Origin: Neochlamydia sp. S13
GTDB taxonomy: Bacteria; Chlamydiota; Chlamydiia; Chlamydiales; Parachlamydiaceae
Direction of reading: 5' to 3'
Assembly: GCF_000648235.2 (NCBI RefSeq)
Contig: NZ_AP017977.1
Coordinates: forward strand, 1,984,001-2,048,000
Length of the DNA: 64,000 nt
Shown here: positions 18,361 through 28,341 of the stretch, one piece after another
Numbering within the stretch: the first letter of the stretch is position 1
Layout of the letters: each line of letters opens with the position of its first letter
Translations under genes and position numbers: made by a program
The notes under the pieces: model-generated
Seen by the model: only the letters and a program-made list of their open reading frames with translations
Told to the model about the DNA's origin: nothing
The model's database searches: none

Positions 18361-19428
18361 ATGAAAATCCATGATTTATCTCAAGCTTGCTGTTCGATTG
18401 ATAATATTGCAGACTATATTCCCCTAGTTAGCACAGTGACTAATTTAGTTGATATTTTCCAAAAATGTGTCCTTTTACATTTTAATCACGAGCAGAGTTC
18501 TTCTGAAAGCCCTTATTATGCTCACCTCAGACTTAAAAGCTTTAAACGATGTATAATCTTATTGATTCCTATTCTAGGAAATATAAGCATAGGAATTTAT
18601 GATTTTACTTGCCGTAAAAGCAAGGGAAAAAAAACTGTAACACCAAATGTCGAACTAAAGAGCCTAGCCCTCCAAAACAGCAATAAAGAGATTAAGAACA
18701 ATAAAAGGTTGATCCTTGCTATTGTCAAGCAAAATGGTTGGGCGCTCGAATATGTTAACGAACAGTTTAAGGATGATAAAGATATTGTACTTGCAGCTGT
18801 TAAGCAAAAGGGCATGGCTCTTCAGTATGCGAGTGAAAACCTCAAAAACAACAAAAGTGTGGTGCTTGCCGCCGTTCAGCAAGATGGTTGGGCTCTTGAG
18901 CATGCTAGCAAAGAGCTTCAAAATGATAAGCGAGTGGTCCTGGCTGCGGTCCGGCAAGACGGCTCGATGCTTCAAGAAATTAGCCAAGAACTTAGAAATA
19001 ATAAGGAAATCGTACTTGCCGCCGTTCAACAGAACGGCTGGGCCCTGCAGTATGCTAACGAAAAACTTAAAGATAATAAAGAAATTGTACTTGAAGCTGT
19101 GCGACAGAATGGCTGGGCCATACAGTACGCTAGCGAACAACTTAAAAATAATGAGGATGTCGTGCTTGCTGCTCTTGAGCAAAATGGGTTAGCCCTTGAG
19201 TATATTGGCCCCGCTTTAAAGGATAATAAAAATGTCGTGCTTGTTGCTCTCAAGCAAAATGGTTTAGCCCTTGAGTATGCTAGCCAAAATTTTAAAAATG
19301 ATGAGAACATGGTGCTTACAGCCGTTCAACAAAATGGTAAAGCGCTTCGGCATGCCAGCTATGGACTTCAAAAAAACAAGAAACTTATCAATCTAGTTAA
19401 AAACCAAAGCTCTCCTCTAATATCTTAG
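18361..19428 (+). CDS. DUF4116 repeat protein 2 (paralogue)
   Basis: This is the tandem paralogue of the preceding gene. The likely start is 18361 (MKIHDLSQACCSIDNIADYI), 4 codons inside the longest frame, with GGAAG just upstream; the product is 355 residues. It has the same N-terminal module (STVTNLVDIFQKC), hydrophobic patch (CIILLIPILGNISIGIYDF) and nine DUF4116 repeats of 25 residues. Conserved positions (VVLAAV, NGWAL, YAS) are kept, but each repeat differs from its counterpart in gene 1, so the duplication is old or the repeats are diversifying. The 206-base gap suggests its own promoter. Confidence 0.87.
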   Translation: MKIHDLSQACCSIDNIADYIPLVSTVTNLVDIFQKCVLLHFNHEQSSSESPYYAHLRLKSFKRCIILLIPILGNISIGIYDFTCRKSKGKKTVTPNVELKSLALQNSNKEIKNNKRLILAIVKQNGWALEYVNEQFKDDKDIVLAAVKQKGMALQYASENLKNNKSVVLAAVQQDGWALEHASKELQNDKRVVLAAVRQDGSMLQEISQELRNNKEIVLAAVQQNGWALQYANEKLKDNKEIVLEAVRQNGWAIQYASEQLKNNEDVVLAALEQNGLALEYIGPALKDNKNVVLVALKQNGLALEYASQNFKNDENMVLTAVQQNGKALRHASYGLQKNKKLINLVKNQSSPLIS

Positions 19429-19727
19429 CTTTCTTTTAAATTTTTTTAGAACCTCCAATGAAAATAGGAGATATTTTAGGCAAGATATTCATCGCTTTGA
19501 AAATGCTTAATAGACTCTTAAAATGAACGGTTTAAAATCTTTAAGCTATATCTTTAGCTCTTATACTTAATAGTAAACTAAAAAAATTGCTTAAGGCAAC
19601 AAACAAAACTCTGCATTGTAATTCCTAAAGAACATAAGAGAAGAGAGAAAGGCCTCGATTCATCTATTGCAAGATGGAGTAAAAAAAGTTATAGTTAGCT
19701 ATCCCAAGGTAATAAATCTTTATTTTT

Positions 19728-20483
19728 ATGAAAGAACTTTCTAGCCCTCAGCATCCTTTAATTAAACATTTAGTAAAGCTACGTCAAAATCATGATTATC
19801 GCTGGCATCATCAGGCCCTCGTGCTTGAAGGGATCAAATTAATCGCTGAGGCCAGTTCTTTGCTTACTTTTAAAACTATCTTAGCTTCCTCTCCCCATCT
19901 TTTACCTAAAAATGTGAAAGCCGAAAAAATTATTTTAGCTGCTCCTACGCTCATTCAAAAAGTATCAGGCCTCCAATCTTCTGAAGGCATCCTAGCTGAA
20001 GCACCTATGCCTAAATTCTCTAATCTTTATGGAAAAAAATACCTCTTGGCGTTAGATCGTATCAACGATCCCGGCAATCTAGGTACCATTATTCGCTCAG
20101 CCATAGCTTTAGGATGGGAAGGCATTTTTTTACTCGAGGAAACTTGCGATCCTTTTAATGAGAAAGCCCTGCGTGCCTCTCGTGGGGCTGTGTTTAAAAT
20201 TCCTATGCGTCAAGGTGCTTGGAAAGACTTACAAGAGATTATTAAAGTAAACAACTTACAAGGCTTAGTTGCTGACATTAAGGGAGTCCCTTTTGAACAG
20301 ATAAAGCCTTCGGCAGGAGTTCTTTTAGTTTTAAGCAATGAAGCTCAAGGGCCTTCTCAAGAAGCTTTTTCTATCGGTTCACCGATCACCATTCCTATGT
20401 CTGGGGAAATGGAATCTCTCAATGTTTCCGTAGCAGCAGGACTCTTACTTTATAGTTTGCGCCAAAAGAGAGAACTTTTATGA
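19728..20483 (+). CDS. TrmH/SpoU-family RNA 2'-O-methyltransferase
   Basis: This 251-residue SPOUT methyltransferase has the three SpoU motifs: INDPGNLGTIIRSA (about residues 112-125), LLVLSNEAQGPSQEA, and MSGEMESLNVSVAAG, which form the knotted AdoMet site. The N-terminal substrate-binding region resembles TrmH/RlmB-type rRNA enzymes. The target nucleotide cannot be named from sequence. Its stop overlaps the rsgA start by 4 bases (ATGA), so the two are coupled. Both would act on ribosomal RNA or subunit maturation. Confidence 0.92.
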   Translation: MKELSSPQHPLIKHLVKLRQNHDYRWHHQALVLEGIKLIAEASSLLTFKTILASSPHLLPKNVKAEKIILAAPTLIQKVSGLQSSEGILAEAPMPKFSNLYGKKYLLALDRINDPGNLGTIIRSAIALGWEGIFLLEETCDPFNEKALRASRGAVFKIPMRQGAWKDLQEIIKVNNLQGLVADIKGVPFEQIKPSAGVLLVLSNEAQGPSQEAFSIGSPITIPMSGEMESLNVSVAAGLLLYSLRQKRELL

Positions 20484-21634
20484 AAAATTCTAAACAAGAT
20501 GATCTGCCACGTATGCCAAAAAAATGGGTAGGTTGTGACCTTGAAGCCGATTATTTTAAAGATGACCGTAAAAATTCGCGGAAAGAGCGTAAACTAGCCT
20601 CTGCAAAAGATCGTTCCAAATACAAAAAAACAGATAGAGATAAACGGCAAAAAAATAAAGAACTCCATCAAAATATTAAACTTGCCAAAGAAGATTTACT
20701 ACGGGGAAGAGTTCTATCCATTACCCCTCAAGGAATTATGGTAGAGCATGAGGATGCAATCTATGCCTGTTCTATGCGTGGTCTGTTAAAAAAGGAAAAA
20801 ACACAATTTAAAAATCTTGTTACCGTAGGAGATTTGGTGTTATTTCAAAGAACAGATGCTCAGGAAGGCCTTATCGCGCATGTTGAAGAACGTTATTCTG
20901 TTTTATCGCGCGCTGACAATCTTTCAAGGCGTCAAGAGCAATTAATCGCTGCTAATATAGATCAGGTATTAATTACTGTTTCCGTCGTCAATCCACCCCT
21001 TAAGCCTTTTCTTGTGGATCGCTACATTATAGCCGCGCGCAAAGGCGGTATGGAACCTGTAATAGTGGTCAACAAGATTGATTTACTCGATCATCCTACC
21101 ACACCCGCGACTGAGAAAGAACTTTATAAGGATTTTCTGCATGCTTATAAAGCCGCGCAGATTCATGTAATACCTGTTAGTATTGTTAACGAACAAGGGT
21201 TAGATCAGCTAAAAAGCATAATGAAAAATAAAGCGTCCGTTTTTTCAGGGCAATCAGGCGTAGGTAAATCCTCTCTTATTAATGCCATTACAGGCCTTAA
21301 TTTTAAAGTAGGAAAAGTCGTGGAGAAGACTAAAAAAGGTTCTCATACTACTACCACGGCAAAGCTTATTCCGTTAGAATTTGGCGGCTGGTGTATAGAC
21401 ACTCCAGGAATTAAAAGTTTTGGCTTATGGGATCTTAATAAAGAAGAAGTCGAGCAATACTTTCCTGAAATTGAGGAAATCGGACAACAGTGCAAGTTTC
21501 CTAATTGTTCTCATACACATGAAAAAGAATGTGCTGTACATGCCGCCGTAGAAAACGAAAAGCTTTCTCCCTTACGCTTTGCTTCTTATCAGTATTTGCT
21601 AGAAGCTCTATCGCAAGAACACTTACGCCGTTAG
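20480..21634 (+). CDS. rsgA: Ribosome biogenesis GTPase RsgA
   Basis: The 384-residue circularly permuted GTPase has an N-terminal lysine-rich extension (residues 1-70), an OB-fold, then the permuted order G4 (VVNKIDLLD), G1 (GQSGVGKSS), G3 (DTPGIKSFG). The C-terminal zinc module shows Cys and His in CKFPNCSHTHEKEC. RsgA checks late 30S maturation near the decoding site. The basic extension is longer than in E. coli and may bind rRNA. It is coupled to the upstream methyltransferase. Confidence 0.95.
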   Translation: MKNSKQDDLPRMPKKWVGCDLEADYFKDDRKNSRKERKLASAKDRSKYKKTDRDKRQKNKELHQNIKLAKEDLLRGRVLSITPQGIMVEHEDAIYACSMRGLLKKEKTQFKNLVTVGDLVLFQRTDAQEGLIAHVEERYSVLSRADNLSRRQEQLIAANIDQVLITVSVVNPPLKPFLVDRYIIAARKGGMEPVIVVNKIDLLDHPTTPATEKELYKDFLHAYKAAQIHVIPVSIVNEQGLDQLKSIMKNKASVFSGQSGVGKSSLINAITGLNFKVGKVVEKTKKGSHTTTTAKLIPLEFGGWCIDTPGIKSFGLWDLNKEEVEQYFPEIEEIGQQCKFPNCSHTHEKECAVHAAVENEKLSPLRFASYQYLLEALSQEHLRR

Positions 21635-21646
21635 CTTTTCCTTTAT

Positions 21647-21727
21647 ATTAAAATTTTAAAAAGTTTACCAGTAATTGCCGCCCTTTCATTTCTTACGGTC
21701 ATCACTCTGTCTTCTTGCGGAGGTTAA
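21647..21727 (+). pseudogene. Possible remnant of a lipoprotein signal peptide
   Basis: A 26-codon frame beginning at ATT reads KILKSLPVIAALSFLTV then ITLSSCGG and stops. This is a complete lipoprotein signal (basic start, hydrophobic core, lipobox LSSC) with nothing after it. The start would be ATG if one base differed. It may be the head of a dead lipoprotein gene. The rest of 21728-21941 shows no gene; GAAGG upstream of 21942 is the eno ribosome site. Confidence 0.35.
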
Positions 21728-21941
21728 AGAAATTATGCCCTTACCTTTGTAACTGACCCTCCTCTGCTCTTGGCTTAAGGATCCATTTTTTTGAGGGATA
21801 GGGTTTAGGAAGAATGTGCTTAACAGCTTATGAGTAGACATTTGAGAGCGAGCAATTTCAAAATTTTATCCCTCTAGAAGAGTTACTTGATAAGAAACCG
21901 CCTAGAATATATCTTAAAAAAATTAACTCGAAGGTAAAAGC

Positions 21942-23273
21942 ATGTCTTATATTCGCTCAGTAAAAGCTATAGAAATTTTGGATTCGCGCGGTAACCCTAC
22001 CCTTAAAGTCATGATTACTACCGATCGTGATATTAGTGCCGAAGCTTCAGTGCCTTCAGGTGCATCGACAGGCCAGCATGAAGCCTTAGAGCTTAGAGAT
22101 GGAGATAAGAGACGTTTTGCAGGTAAAGGGGTGCAAAAAGCTATCACACATGTGAATGGACCCCTCGCTCAAATTCTAGTAGGAGAGCATGTCTTTGATC
22201 AGGCTCGTCTAGATCGTCTGATGATCGCCAGTGATGGCTGTGAAAATAAAAGTCGTTTTGGAGCCAATGCAATTTTAGGAGCTTCTTTAGCCTTAGCACG
22301 AGCAGGAGCCCTTAACGCTAAACTTCCCTTATACCGCTACATAGGTGGAGCTCATACCCATATTCTTCCTTGCCCGATGATTAACATTCTTAATGGCGGA
22401 GCTCATGCTGATAATCTGCTTGATTTCCAAGAATTTATGATTCGACCTACAGGAGCTCCTTCCTTTCATGAAGCTGTACGCTGGGGAGCAGAGATTTTTC
22501 ATACTTTAAAAGGAATACTGAGAGAAGAAGGCCATGTTACGGCAGTAGGTGACGAAGGAGGCTTTGCTCCTAATCTTGAGTCCAATGAGATCGCTTTAGA
22601 AATGATAGTCTCAGCCATCGAAAAAGCAGGATACCGTCCTGGCATCGATGTATCGCTAGCATTAGATTGCGCGGCTTCTGAGTTCTATGATGAATCTACT
22701 CATCTTTATAAAGAGAAAAAGAAACAAAAAAGAAAGAGACCCTTTATCGAACGAACAGCCGAAGAAGTCGTAGATTATTTAGAAAATTTGGTAAAGAAGT
22801 TTCCTATCGATTCAATTGAAGATGGACTGGCCGAAAATGATTGGCTGGGTTGGCAGCATCTTACTAAAAAATTAGGACATCAAATTCAGCTAGTAGGAGA
22901 TGACATTTTCGTGACTAATCCTAAATTCCTGTCGCGGGGTTTTGACCTAAATGTCGCTAATTCCATTTTAATTAAACCCAACCAGATTGGTACCTTAACT
23001 GAGACGTTAGAAACTATTCGCTTAGCTCAAAACAATAGCTATGCTGCTATTATTTCTCATCGTTCGGGGGAAACTGAAGACAGCATAATTGCCGATATAG
23101 CGGTGGCTACAAATGCGGGGCAAATTAAAACAGGTTCTCTTTCTCGTACAGACCGAGTCGCCAAATATAATCGTTTACTTAATATTGAAGACAGTCTTCA
23201 AAGTGTGTGCCGTTATTGGGATAGTAACCTGTATAAATGTAGGACGGGTTTTTCCTCGCCCTCGTCTTTTTAA
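21942..23273 (+). CDS. eno: Enolase
   Basis: At 443 residues this enolase is slightly longer than usual. It has SRGNPTLKV at the N-terminus, the ASTGQHEA loop, GDEGGFAPN, metal ligands in [21 protein letters not shown] and VGDDIFVTN, the catalytic Lys in [14 protein letters not shown], and [10 protein letters not shown]. It interconverts 2-phosphoglycerate and phosphoenolpyruvate in glycolysis. An unusual lysine-rich insertion ([11 protein letters not shown], about residues 257-267) lies where most enolases have a short loop, probably at the surface. GAAGG provides the ribosome site. Confidence 0.97.
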   Translation: MSYIRSVKAIEILDSRGNPTLKVMITTDRDISAEASVPSGASTGQHEALELRDGDKRRFAGKGVQKAITHVNGPLAQILVGEHVFDQARLDRLMIASDGCENKSRFGANAILGASLALARAGALNAKLPLYRYIGGAHTHILPCPMINILNGGAHADNLLDFQEFMIRPTGAPSFHEAVRWGAEIFHTLKGILREEGHVTAVGDEGGFAPNLESNEIALEMIVSAIEKAGYRPGIDVSLALDCAASEFYDESTHLYKEKKKQKRKRPFIERTAEEVVDYLENLVKKFPIDSIEDGLAENDWLGWQHLTKKLGHQIQLVGDDIFVTNPKFLSRGFDLNVANSILIKPNQIGTLTETLETIRLAQNNSYAAIISHRSGETEDSIIADIAVATNAGQIKTGSLSRTDRVAKYNRLLNIEDSLQSVCRYWDSNLYKCRTGFSSPSSF

Positions 23274-23660
23274 GGGAGGGGCCTTGAATTCAAGGTTAAG
23301 CTTCTTTGATAAATTATTTCATAAACAAGCTAGCTAAGCATCTTTTCTTAAAACATGCAAAAACACCTTGCTCTTCTAACATACATACACGTGTGCTGTA
23401 ATATAAATACCTAGAGCTACTTTTGCCACCAAGCGTTCGATAATTAAAGAGCCAACCTTGAAGTATTAGGATCAGTAGGTTTATCAATAGTGTGGGCTAG
23501 GGATTAAAGAATTTAGCAAGATTTTCCTTGCCAACTATCCATATTTTCCTCCTTCGCTCGTCTTTAGTCCACACGTTAACTATTTTATTTTTATAATCTT
23601 TATCACTATGCTTTGAGAGCACGAGTTAAAAATCTGTTAAAAAAATCAATTAATTACAAA
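23274..23660. other. Intergenic region after eno, no gene seen
   Basis: Convergent gap between eno and the carbonic anhydrase gene. A 14-base perfect palindrome (CCTTGAATTCAAGG) lies near 23281-23294 just after the eno stop, but no T-tract follows, so a terminator call would be weak. No other structure or open frame is convincing. Confidence 0.4.
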
Positions 23661-24317
23661 CTAGCTTAAATTATTTGCGATTAGATTTGCTTCTTCTTCA
23701 TCAATCAAAACAAATTGATGAAGATCTTGCTTATAACAATAGACATCCGCTTGTGCTATATCAAACCACCATCCATGCACTCGAAGCTGCTTTTTTTCCA
23801 CGCGTTCTTGAATGAAAGGATAGCTGATAACATGTTGCATTTGTTGAAGCACATTAATTTGAGAGATTTGATTATGCTCGGATAAAGAAGGGTTAATACT
23901 AAGTCCTTTTCTCACCTTGTTTAAAGCTTCTTCTCCATGCTTTAGCCAGGAACCAAGATGGGGGCAAGTATGGCCATCGACCCCTCGAGCTAGAGCTTGC
24001 ATAGCTCCACATTCAGAATGACCGCAAACAATAATATCAGAAACGTTAAGAGAAAATGTAGAAAATTCTAATACTGCCGAAGCACTGCTATCGTAAGGTG
24101 AGGAAGAAGCTGGAGGTATTAAATTTCCAATGTTTCTTAGCACAAATATATTTCCGGGATGAGTAGAAGCAAAAAGGCTAGGCATTAGGCGACTATCAGA
24201 GCATGCAATAAAAAGTGCTTCTGGCTTTTGCCCGAGTGCCAACCGAGCAAAAAGCGCGCGCCCCTCCTCGCTAAGGTTCTTTTTAAAATGCGCAATTTCT
24301 TGAATGAGTTTTTTCAT
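23661..24317 (-). CDS. Beta-class carbonic anhydrase
   Basis: The 218-residue protein has the beta-carbonic anhydrase zinc site: ACSDSRLMPSLF (Cys plus the Asp-Arg dyad, about residues 38-49) and GHSECGAMQAL (His and Cys, about 98-108). It interconverts CO2 and bicarbonate for carboxylation reactions and pH control. Length and spacing match the can/cynT type. It has no close same-strand partner. Genes upstream have been disturbed by the IS element at 24.8 kb. Confidence 0.94.
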   Translation of the reverse strand: MKKLIQEIAHFKKNLSEEGRALFARLALGQKPEALFIACSDSRLMPSLFASTHPGNIFVLRNIGNLIPPASSSPYDSSASAVLEFSTFSLNVSDIIVCGHSECGAMQALARGVDGHTCPHLGSWLKHGEEALNKVRKGLSINPSLSEHNQISQINVLQQMQHVISYPFIQERVEKKQLRVHGWWFDIAQADVYCYKQDLHQFVLIDEEEANLIANNLS

Positions 24318-24767
24318 ATTTTGTAAACACTTGTTTATTAAGTTAAATGTATATTGTATATGCTGCCATTCGATCTATCCTCGCACGATGTCCGACCATA
24401 CTAGCTGGCAATCAAACTCTTAAGCGTAGCCGATACCTAATTTTTGCTAGGTCTTTAGTATTTTCCCTTCTTGTTTCTTATATATTGCATAAAAGAGCAT
24501 ATGGTGAAAGGATTTTTGCATGCTTTCGTTGATTGATTTCTTAGAGAAAATGTTAATAAAATAAATTTTAATCTCTCAATATTTATTTACAAATGTTTAC
24601 AAATATTTTGCGGAAAAGGGCATAAAAAAAACTTTATCTATCCTCAGCAAAATTTTTCAAAAAAGCGCTTGGTGATTGATTAAAGAAGAGAGTAAAGGCA
24701 ATCGTTATTAAAAAAAAGCGCAAAAGATGAATACTCAAGAACTTAAAAAGATTATGTTCATTGGATA
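24318..24767. other. Intergenic region left of the IS4-type element
   Basis: A 61-codon frame at 24347-24532 (+) has no recognisable features, no good ribosome site and atypical composition, so I do not call it a gene. The last 9 bases (24759-24767, CATTGGATA) are the left copy of the insertion-sequence target duplication. Nothing else is supported. Confidence 0.4.
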
Positions 24768-25961
24768 CTCTGTACAGGACAAAAAATAATTTTTTCATAA
24801 AAAAACCCTCTTAGGTATACTTGAGGATAACAAGGGGTCAAAAAGCTTTAGCAACCAAAGAAAAAGGTTAAAATACCTAGGTGTTCCCAATAAGATTTTC
24901 CTTATTTTATCCAACCCATAGCGAAACAAACTTTTAGCTTTTCTACCATGCTTCTTAATGCTAATAGGGACTACATTTGCAGCTATATTACCTAGTTTAT
25001 ACGCCCAACAAAAAGCAATACTTAAGGCAAAGATAAGTTTCTCAATTCTGTCAGTATATGTTAAATGCGTATCTTCCAAGCAAAAGCCTCGCGTTTTTAG
25101 ACAAGCAAATAAGGTCTCTATTTCCCATCTAGTTTTGTAGATGCTTATAGCTTTTTTTGGATTTTTATTAGTGACCACGAGTAAAAGCTCATCTTTTAGA
25201 CGGCTTGCAGCTACATAAAAGGAATGGCCGAGCATCTGTAAAGGTTGAGCTAACACTTTTTTTTTACCCTCTTTTAGATGACGAAATACGTCTCTAAGAG
25301 AAACTGCATAGCCATTTCTTGCTCCTTCCACTAGAGTGTCTTCCCTAATACGCATATAAAAAGGAATCTCACTTTTTATCAGATAATCAAACCATTGACT
25401 CCCTATAAATTCTCTGTCTCCAATAAGACCTGCAATTTTTGATGGGCCTAATTGCCTAATAACTTTTTCTAAAACTTCTATGCGTTCATTAGTAGAGGAA
25501 TTACCAGCTTTATTCATCACAAACCAGGCCAACGGAATAGCTGTTCCTTCATAGGCCATCGCTAAGGTTAAAATATTAATGTTTTTGCTACCTACCTGCC
25601 AATTTGTTCTATCTATAATCAGCCATACTTTCCTTTTAATAGGAAATATTTGTAAAATGATTTTAAAAGCATCCAACATGTCAAATTTTAGTTCTCGGAA
25701 AAAGCGCTGTAGCCTTTTATAGTGGGAGTCTAGTTTTGCTTTTCCTTGAAAAGCTGTGGCTAGTTGAGTAAGATTAACGCTTCTAACCCTAAAAAGAGCT
25801 AGAACAATTTGGCAAAAGCATGTAAGTCTTGCTCGGTTCCAATCTAAAGTTTGACTTAAAACTTCTCTTAGCTCGTCTATTTCTTTCATCTGTTTTCTCC
25901 TCGTAAAAGATAACAGTATAAATTTTTAGACGGGCTTTTTCAATTTTTGTCCTGTACAGAG
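24768..25961 (-). mobile_element. Complete IS4-superfamily insertion sequence
   Basis: The 1194-bp element is bounded by an 18-bp perfect terminal inverted repeat, CTCTGTACAGGACAAAAA (24768-24785 and, inverted, 25944-25961). It is flanked by a 9-bp direct repeat, CATTGGATA, at 24759-24767 and 25962-25970. Perfect ends, intact target duplication and an intact transposase indicate recent insertion and probable activity. Confidence 0.95.
24795..25889 (-). CDS. IS4-family transposase
   Basis: The 364-residue DDE transposase shows the first catalytic Asp in WLIIDRTNWQVG, the second in GLIGDREFIGS, and the YREK-like third motif in IYKTRWEIETLFACLKTRGF (Glu). These match the IS4 transposase domain. 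The frame is intact and occupies most of the element, with ends 27 and 72 bases from the inverted repeats. No passenger gene is present. Confidence 0.93.
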   Translation of the reverse strand: MKEIDELREVLSQTLDWNRARLTCFCQIVLALFRVRSVNLTQLATAFQGKAKLDSHYKRLQRFFRELKFDMLDAFKIILQIFPIKRKVWLIIDRTNWQVGSKNINILTLAMAYEGTAIPLAWFVMNKAGNSSTNERIEVLEKVIRQLGPSKIAGLIGDREFIGSQWFDYLIKSEIPFYMRIREDTLVEGARNGYAVSLRDVFRHLKEGKKKVLAQPLQMLGHSFYVAASRLKDELLLVVTNKNPKKAISIYKTRWEIETLFACLKTRGFCLEDTHLTYTDRIEKLIFALSIAFCWAYKLGNIAANVVPISIKKHGRKAKSLFRYGLDKIRKILLGTPRYFNLFLWLLKLFDPLLSSSIPKRVFL

Positions 25962-26149
25962 CATTGGATATGAACCTTAAAGATATTAGATGAAGACCTA
26001 AAAATCAGGTGACTAGGAGCTCAAACAAATCATTAAGCTTCATAACCAAGTAAGGGAATGATCAAAATCATTGCCCTTAATTAAAACACTATAAAACCAA
26101 TCACAGCGCTACACTTACTAATTAAATAGGCAAAAAAGCCCTATAACAT

Positions 26150-26737
26150 TTAAACAGAAGTAAAGTAGTGCTCAAGCCCTTCGCTAGTAGGCTTCATCGT
26201 TCTACTACCTTTTTGCCAATTAGCAGGGCAAACTTCGCCATTCTCTTCGATAAAGACCAAGGCATCTAACATCCGCAGAACTTCTTCGACATTACGGCCT
26301 AATGGCAAATCATTGACAACCTGATGGCGTACAACACCTTTTTTATCTATAATAAAAAGCCCTCGATAGGCAATGCCTTCATGCTGAATAAGCACATCAT
26401 AATCGCAGGCAATACAACGGTTCATATCAGACACGATGGGATAAGTTAGGCCCTGAATGCCTCCTTTTGATTTAGGAGTATTTAGCCAAGCCGCATGACA
26501 ATAGGGACTATCTACCGAACAAGCAACCAATTGAGTATCTCTCTTTTCAAATTCTTCAATTTTTTCTTGAAAGGCATGTAACTCTGTAGGACACACAAAA
26601 GTAAAGTCTAAAGGATAGAAGAAAAAAACAACATTTTTGCCTAAAAAATCAACCAATGAGAAATTGTTGATAATTCGCCCCTCTATAACCGCTTTTGCCC
26701 TAAATTCTGGGGCTTGCTTACCCACTAACACACCCAT
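26150..26737 (-). CDS. 2-Cys peroxiredoxin (AhpC/TSA)
   Basis: The 195-residue peroxiredoxin has the peroxidatic Cys in DFTFVCPTELHAFQ (about residue 51) and the resolving Cys in EVCPANWQKGS near residue 170, typical of a 2-Cys Prx1/AhpC enzyme. It reduces peroxides using thioredoxin or a similar donor. No ahpF is nearby. It lies 27 bases after the MBL hydrolase gene on the same strand and may be in one transcript. Confidence 0.95.
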   Translation of the reverse strand: MGVLVGKQAPEFRAKAVIEGRIINNFSLVDFLGKNVVFFFYPLDFTFVCPTELHAFQEKIEEFEKRDTQLVACSVDSPYCHAAWLNTPKSKGGIQGLTYPIVSDMNRCIACDYDVLIQHEGIAYRGLFIIDKKGVVRHQVVNDLPLGRNVEEVLRMLDALVFIEENGEVCPANWQKGSRTMKPTSEGLEHYFTSV

Positions 26738-26764
26738 CGTAAACTCCTTTTTTAATCTTTATCT

Positions 26765-27400
26765 TTAATTTCCAAAAAACTCTTCGGCCCTCTCTAGCCA
26801 TTCTTCGGCACCTATCGTAGTGGCCTCTCCATGTCCTGGAAATACACGCGTATCAGGCGGTAGCTTGGCAAGCTTTGATAAGGAATCCCACATAAGGGAA
26901 GGTCGTGCCGTAGGAAAAGATAAATTGCCAATCGTACCTTTAAATAAAGTATCCCCTGAGAATAACAGCTGCTCTTCTTGACTATAAAAACAAATACCAC
27001 CAGGGGTATGACCAGGAGTCTCGATGACTTCAAAAGTAACATTCCCTACAAAAACCTTCTCACCAGCTTTCACATAATGATCAGGTTTAGCTCCCTCTAT
27101 ATCAATCCAACAAGGCAAGCCATCACTTCCAGGGTTTTCTACATTATTTGCATCCAACAAATGGACATACACAGAAATCTTATATTTATTTTTAAGGGGC
27201 GCTACATCAGCAATATGATCCCAGTGCGAATGAGTTAAAAGAATTTTGGAAGCAAATAAGTGATTTCTAGTGAGATAATCTATAATTACCGGCGCACTTC
27301 CTGGAGCAGGATCAATGATTGCTGCTTGCAAAGTGGCAGGGCAGCTAATGACATAAGCATTCGTTTGAAAAGGACCTGATACAATTGTATGGATAATCAT
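26765..27400 (-). CDS. Metallo-beta-lactamase-fold hydrolase (glyoxalase II-like)
   Basis: The 211-residue protein has the MBL metal motif HSHWDHIAD (about residues 57-65), a later metal His in ETPGHTPGGICFYS, the bridging Asp in LLFSGDTLFKGT, and the terminal GHG in VFPGHGEATTIG. This is the YcbL/glyoxalase II-like thioesterase group; the substrate is not certain. It starts directly after tRNA-Arg on the same strand and precedes the peroxiredoxin. Confidence 0.9.
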   Translation of the reverse strand: MIIHTIVSGPFQTNAYVISCPATLQAAIIDPAPGSAPVIIDYLTRNHLFASKILLTHSHWDHIADVAPLKNKYKISVYVHLLDANNVENPGSDGLPCWIDIEGAKPDHYVKAGEKVFVGNVTFEVIETPGHTPGGICFYSQEEQLLFSGDTLFKGTIGNLSFPTARPSLMWDSLSKLAKLPPDTRVFPGHGEATTIGAEEWLERAEEFFGN

Positions 27401-27474
27401 TGCACCGGAGAGGATTTGAACCTCTAACCGCCCGGTTCGTAGCCGGGTACTCTATCCGATTGAGCTACCGGTGC
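27401..27474 (-). tRNA. tRNA-Arg (anticodon ACG)
   Basis: The minus strand folds as a full cloverleaf: acceptor GCACCGG/CCGGTGC with discriminator A, D arm starting TAGCTCAATCGG, anticodon stem CCCGG/CCGGG around loop CTACGAA (anticodon ACG), and TΨC arm AGAGG-TTCAAAT-CCTCT. The wobble A would be deaminated to inosine to read CGN arginine codons. CCA is not fully encoded. Confidence 0.97.
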
Positions 27475-27662
27475 AGAATGTAGCGCTATATTGCCTTACT
27501 CTCTGTATTTTAAGCAAGCTTAAAAAGATCAAGAAAGCTTAAAACTTATTCGGTAATCTCTGTTTCTTTTTCTTTACTTATTGATCTCAGCCTTTAATGA
27601 TCCAAGCAGTTGATGCAAAATAACTTATTTAAGATAATTTTAAGAGAAAAAGGGAAGTAAGC

Positions 27663-28074
<412 letters not shown>

Positions 28075-28219
28075 TTTCTCTTCCTATCCACCTTACAGTC
28101 CTAACTTAATTGAAAACCTAGAGTCTCATATCCGCAGCCCTTTTCGGTCTAATCGCATCTATCATTTTATGATGAACTACAAAAGGGTGCATTTAGTTCT
28201 TAGAAAAAAGTTTGTCTAG
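28075..28219 (+). pseudogene. IS630-type transposase C-terminal fragment
   Basis: A frame reads SSYPPYSPNLIENLESHIRS, matching the end of IS630 DDE transposases (PPYSPNLNPIE, with the catalytic Glu). It directly follows the IS5 relic, so two different dead elements are fused here. The frame ends at 28219. It is too short to be functional. Confidence 0.65.
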
Positions 28220-28341
28220 AAAGAGGGGTAAGCATGAAAATAATCTTTAATAAGCAGCCTATTTTCTAGCCTAAAAATATCTTATGCTTGCCACGCCTCT
28301 TTTGTAAGAAAACACTTCTATTCACTTTAAGAGACACTCCC

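Noticed and set aside
24347..24532. 61-codon ORF beside the IS4-type element
   Set aside because: No homology pattern, weak initiation context, not conserved-looking.
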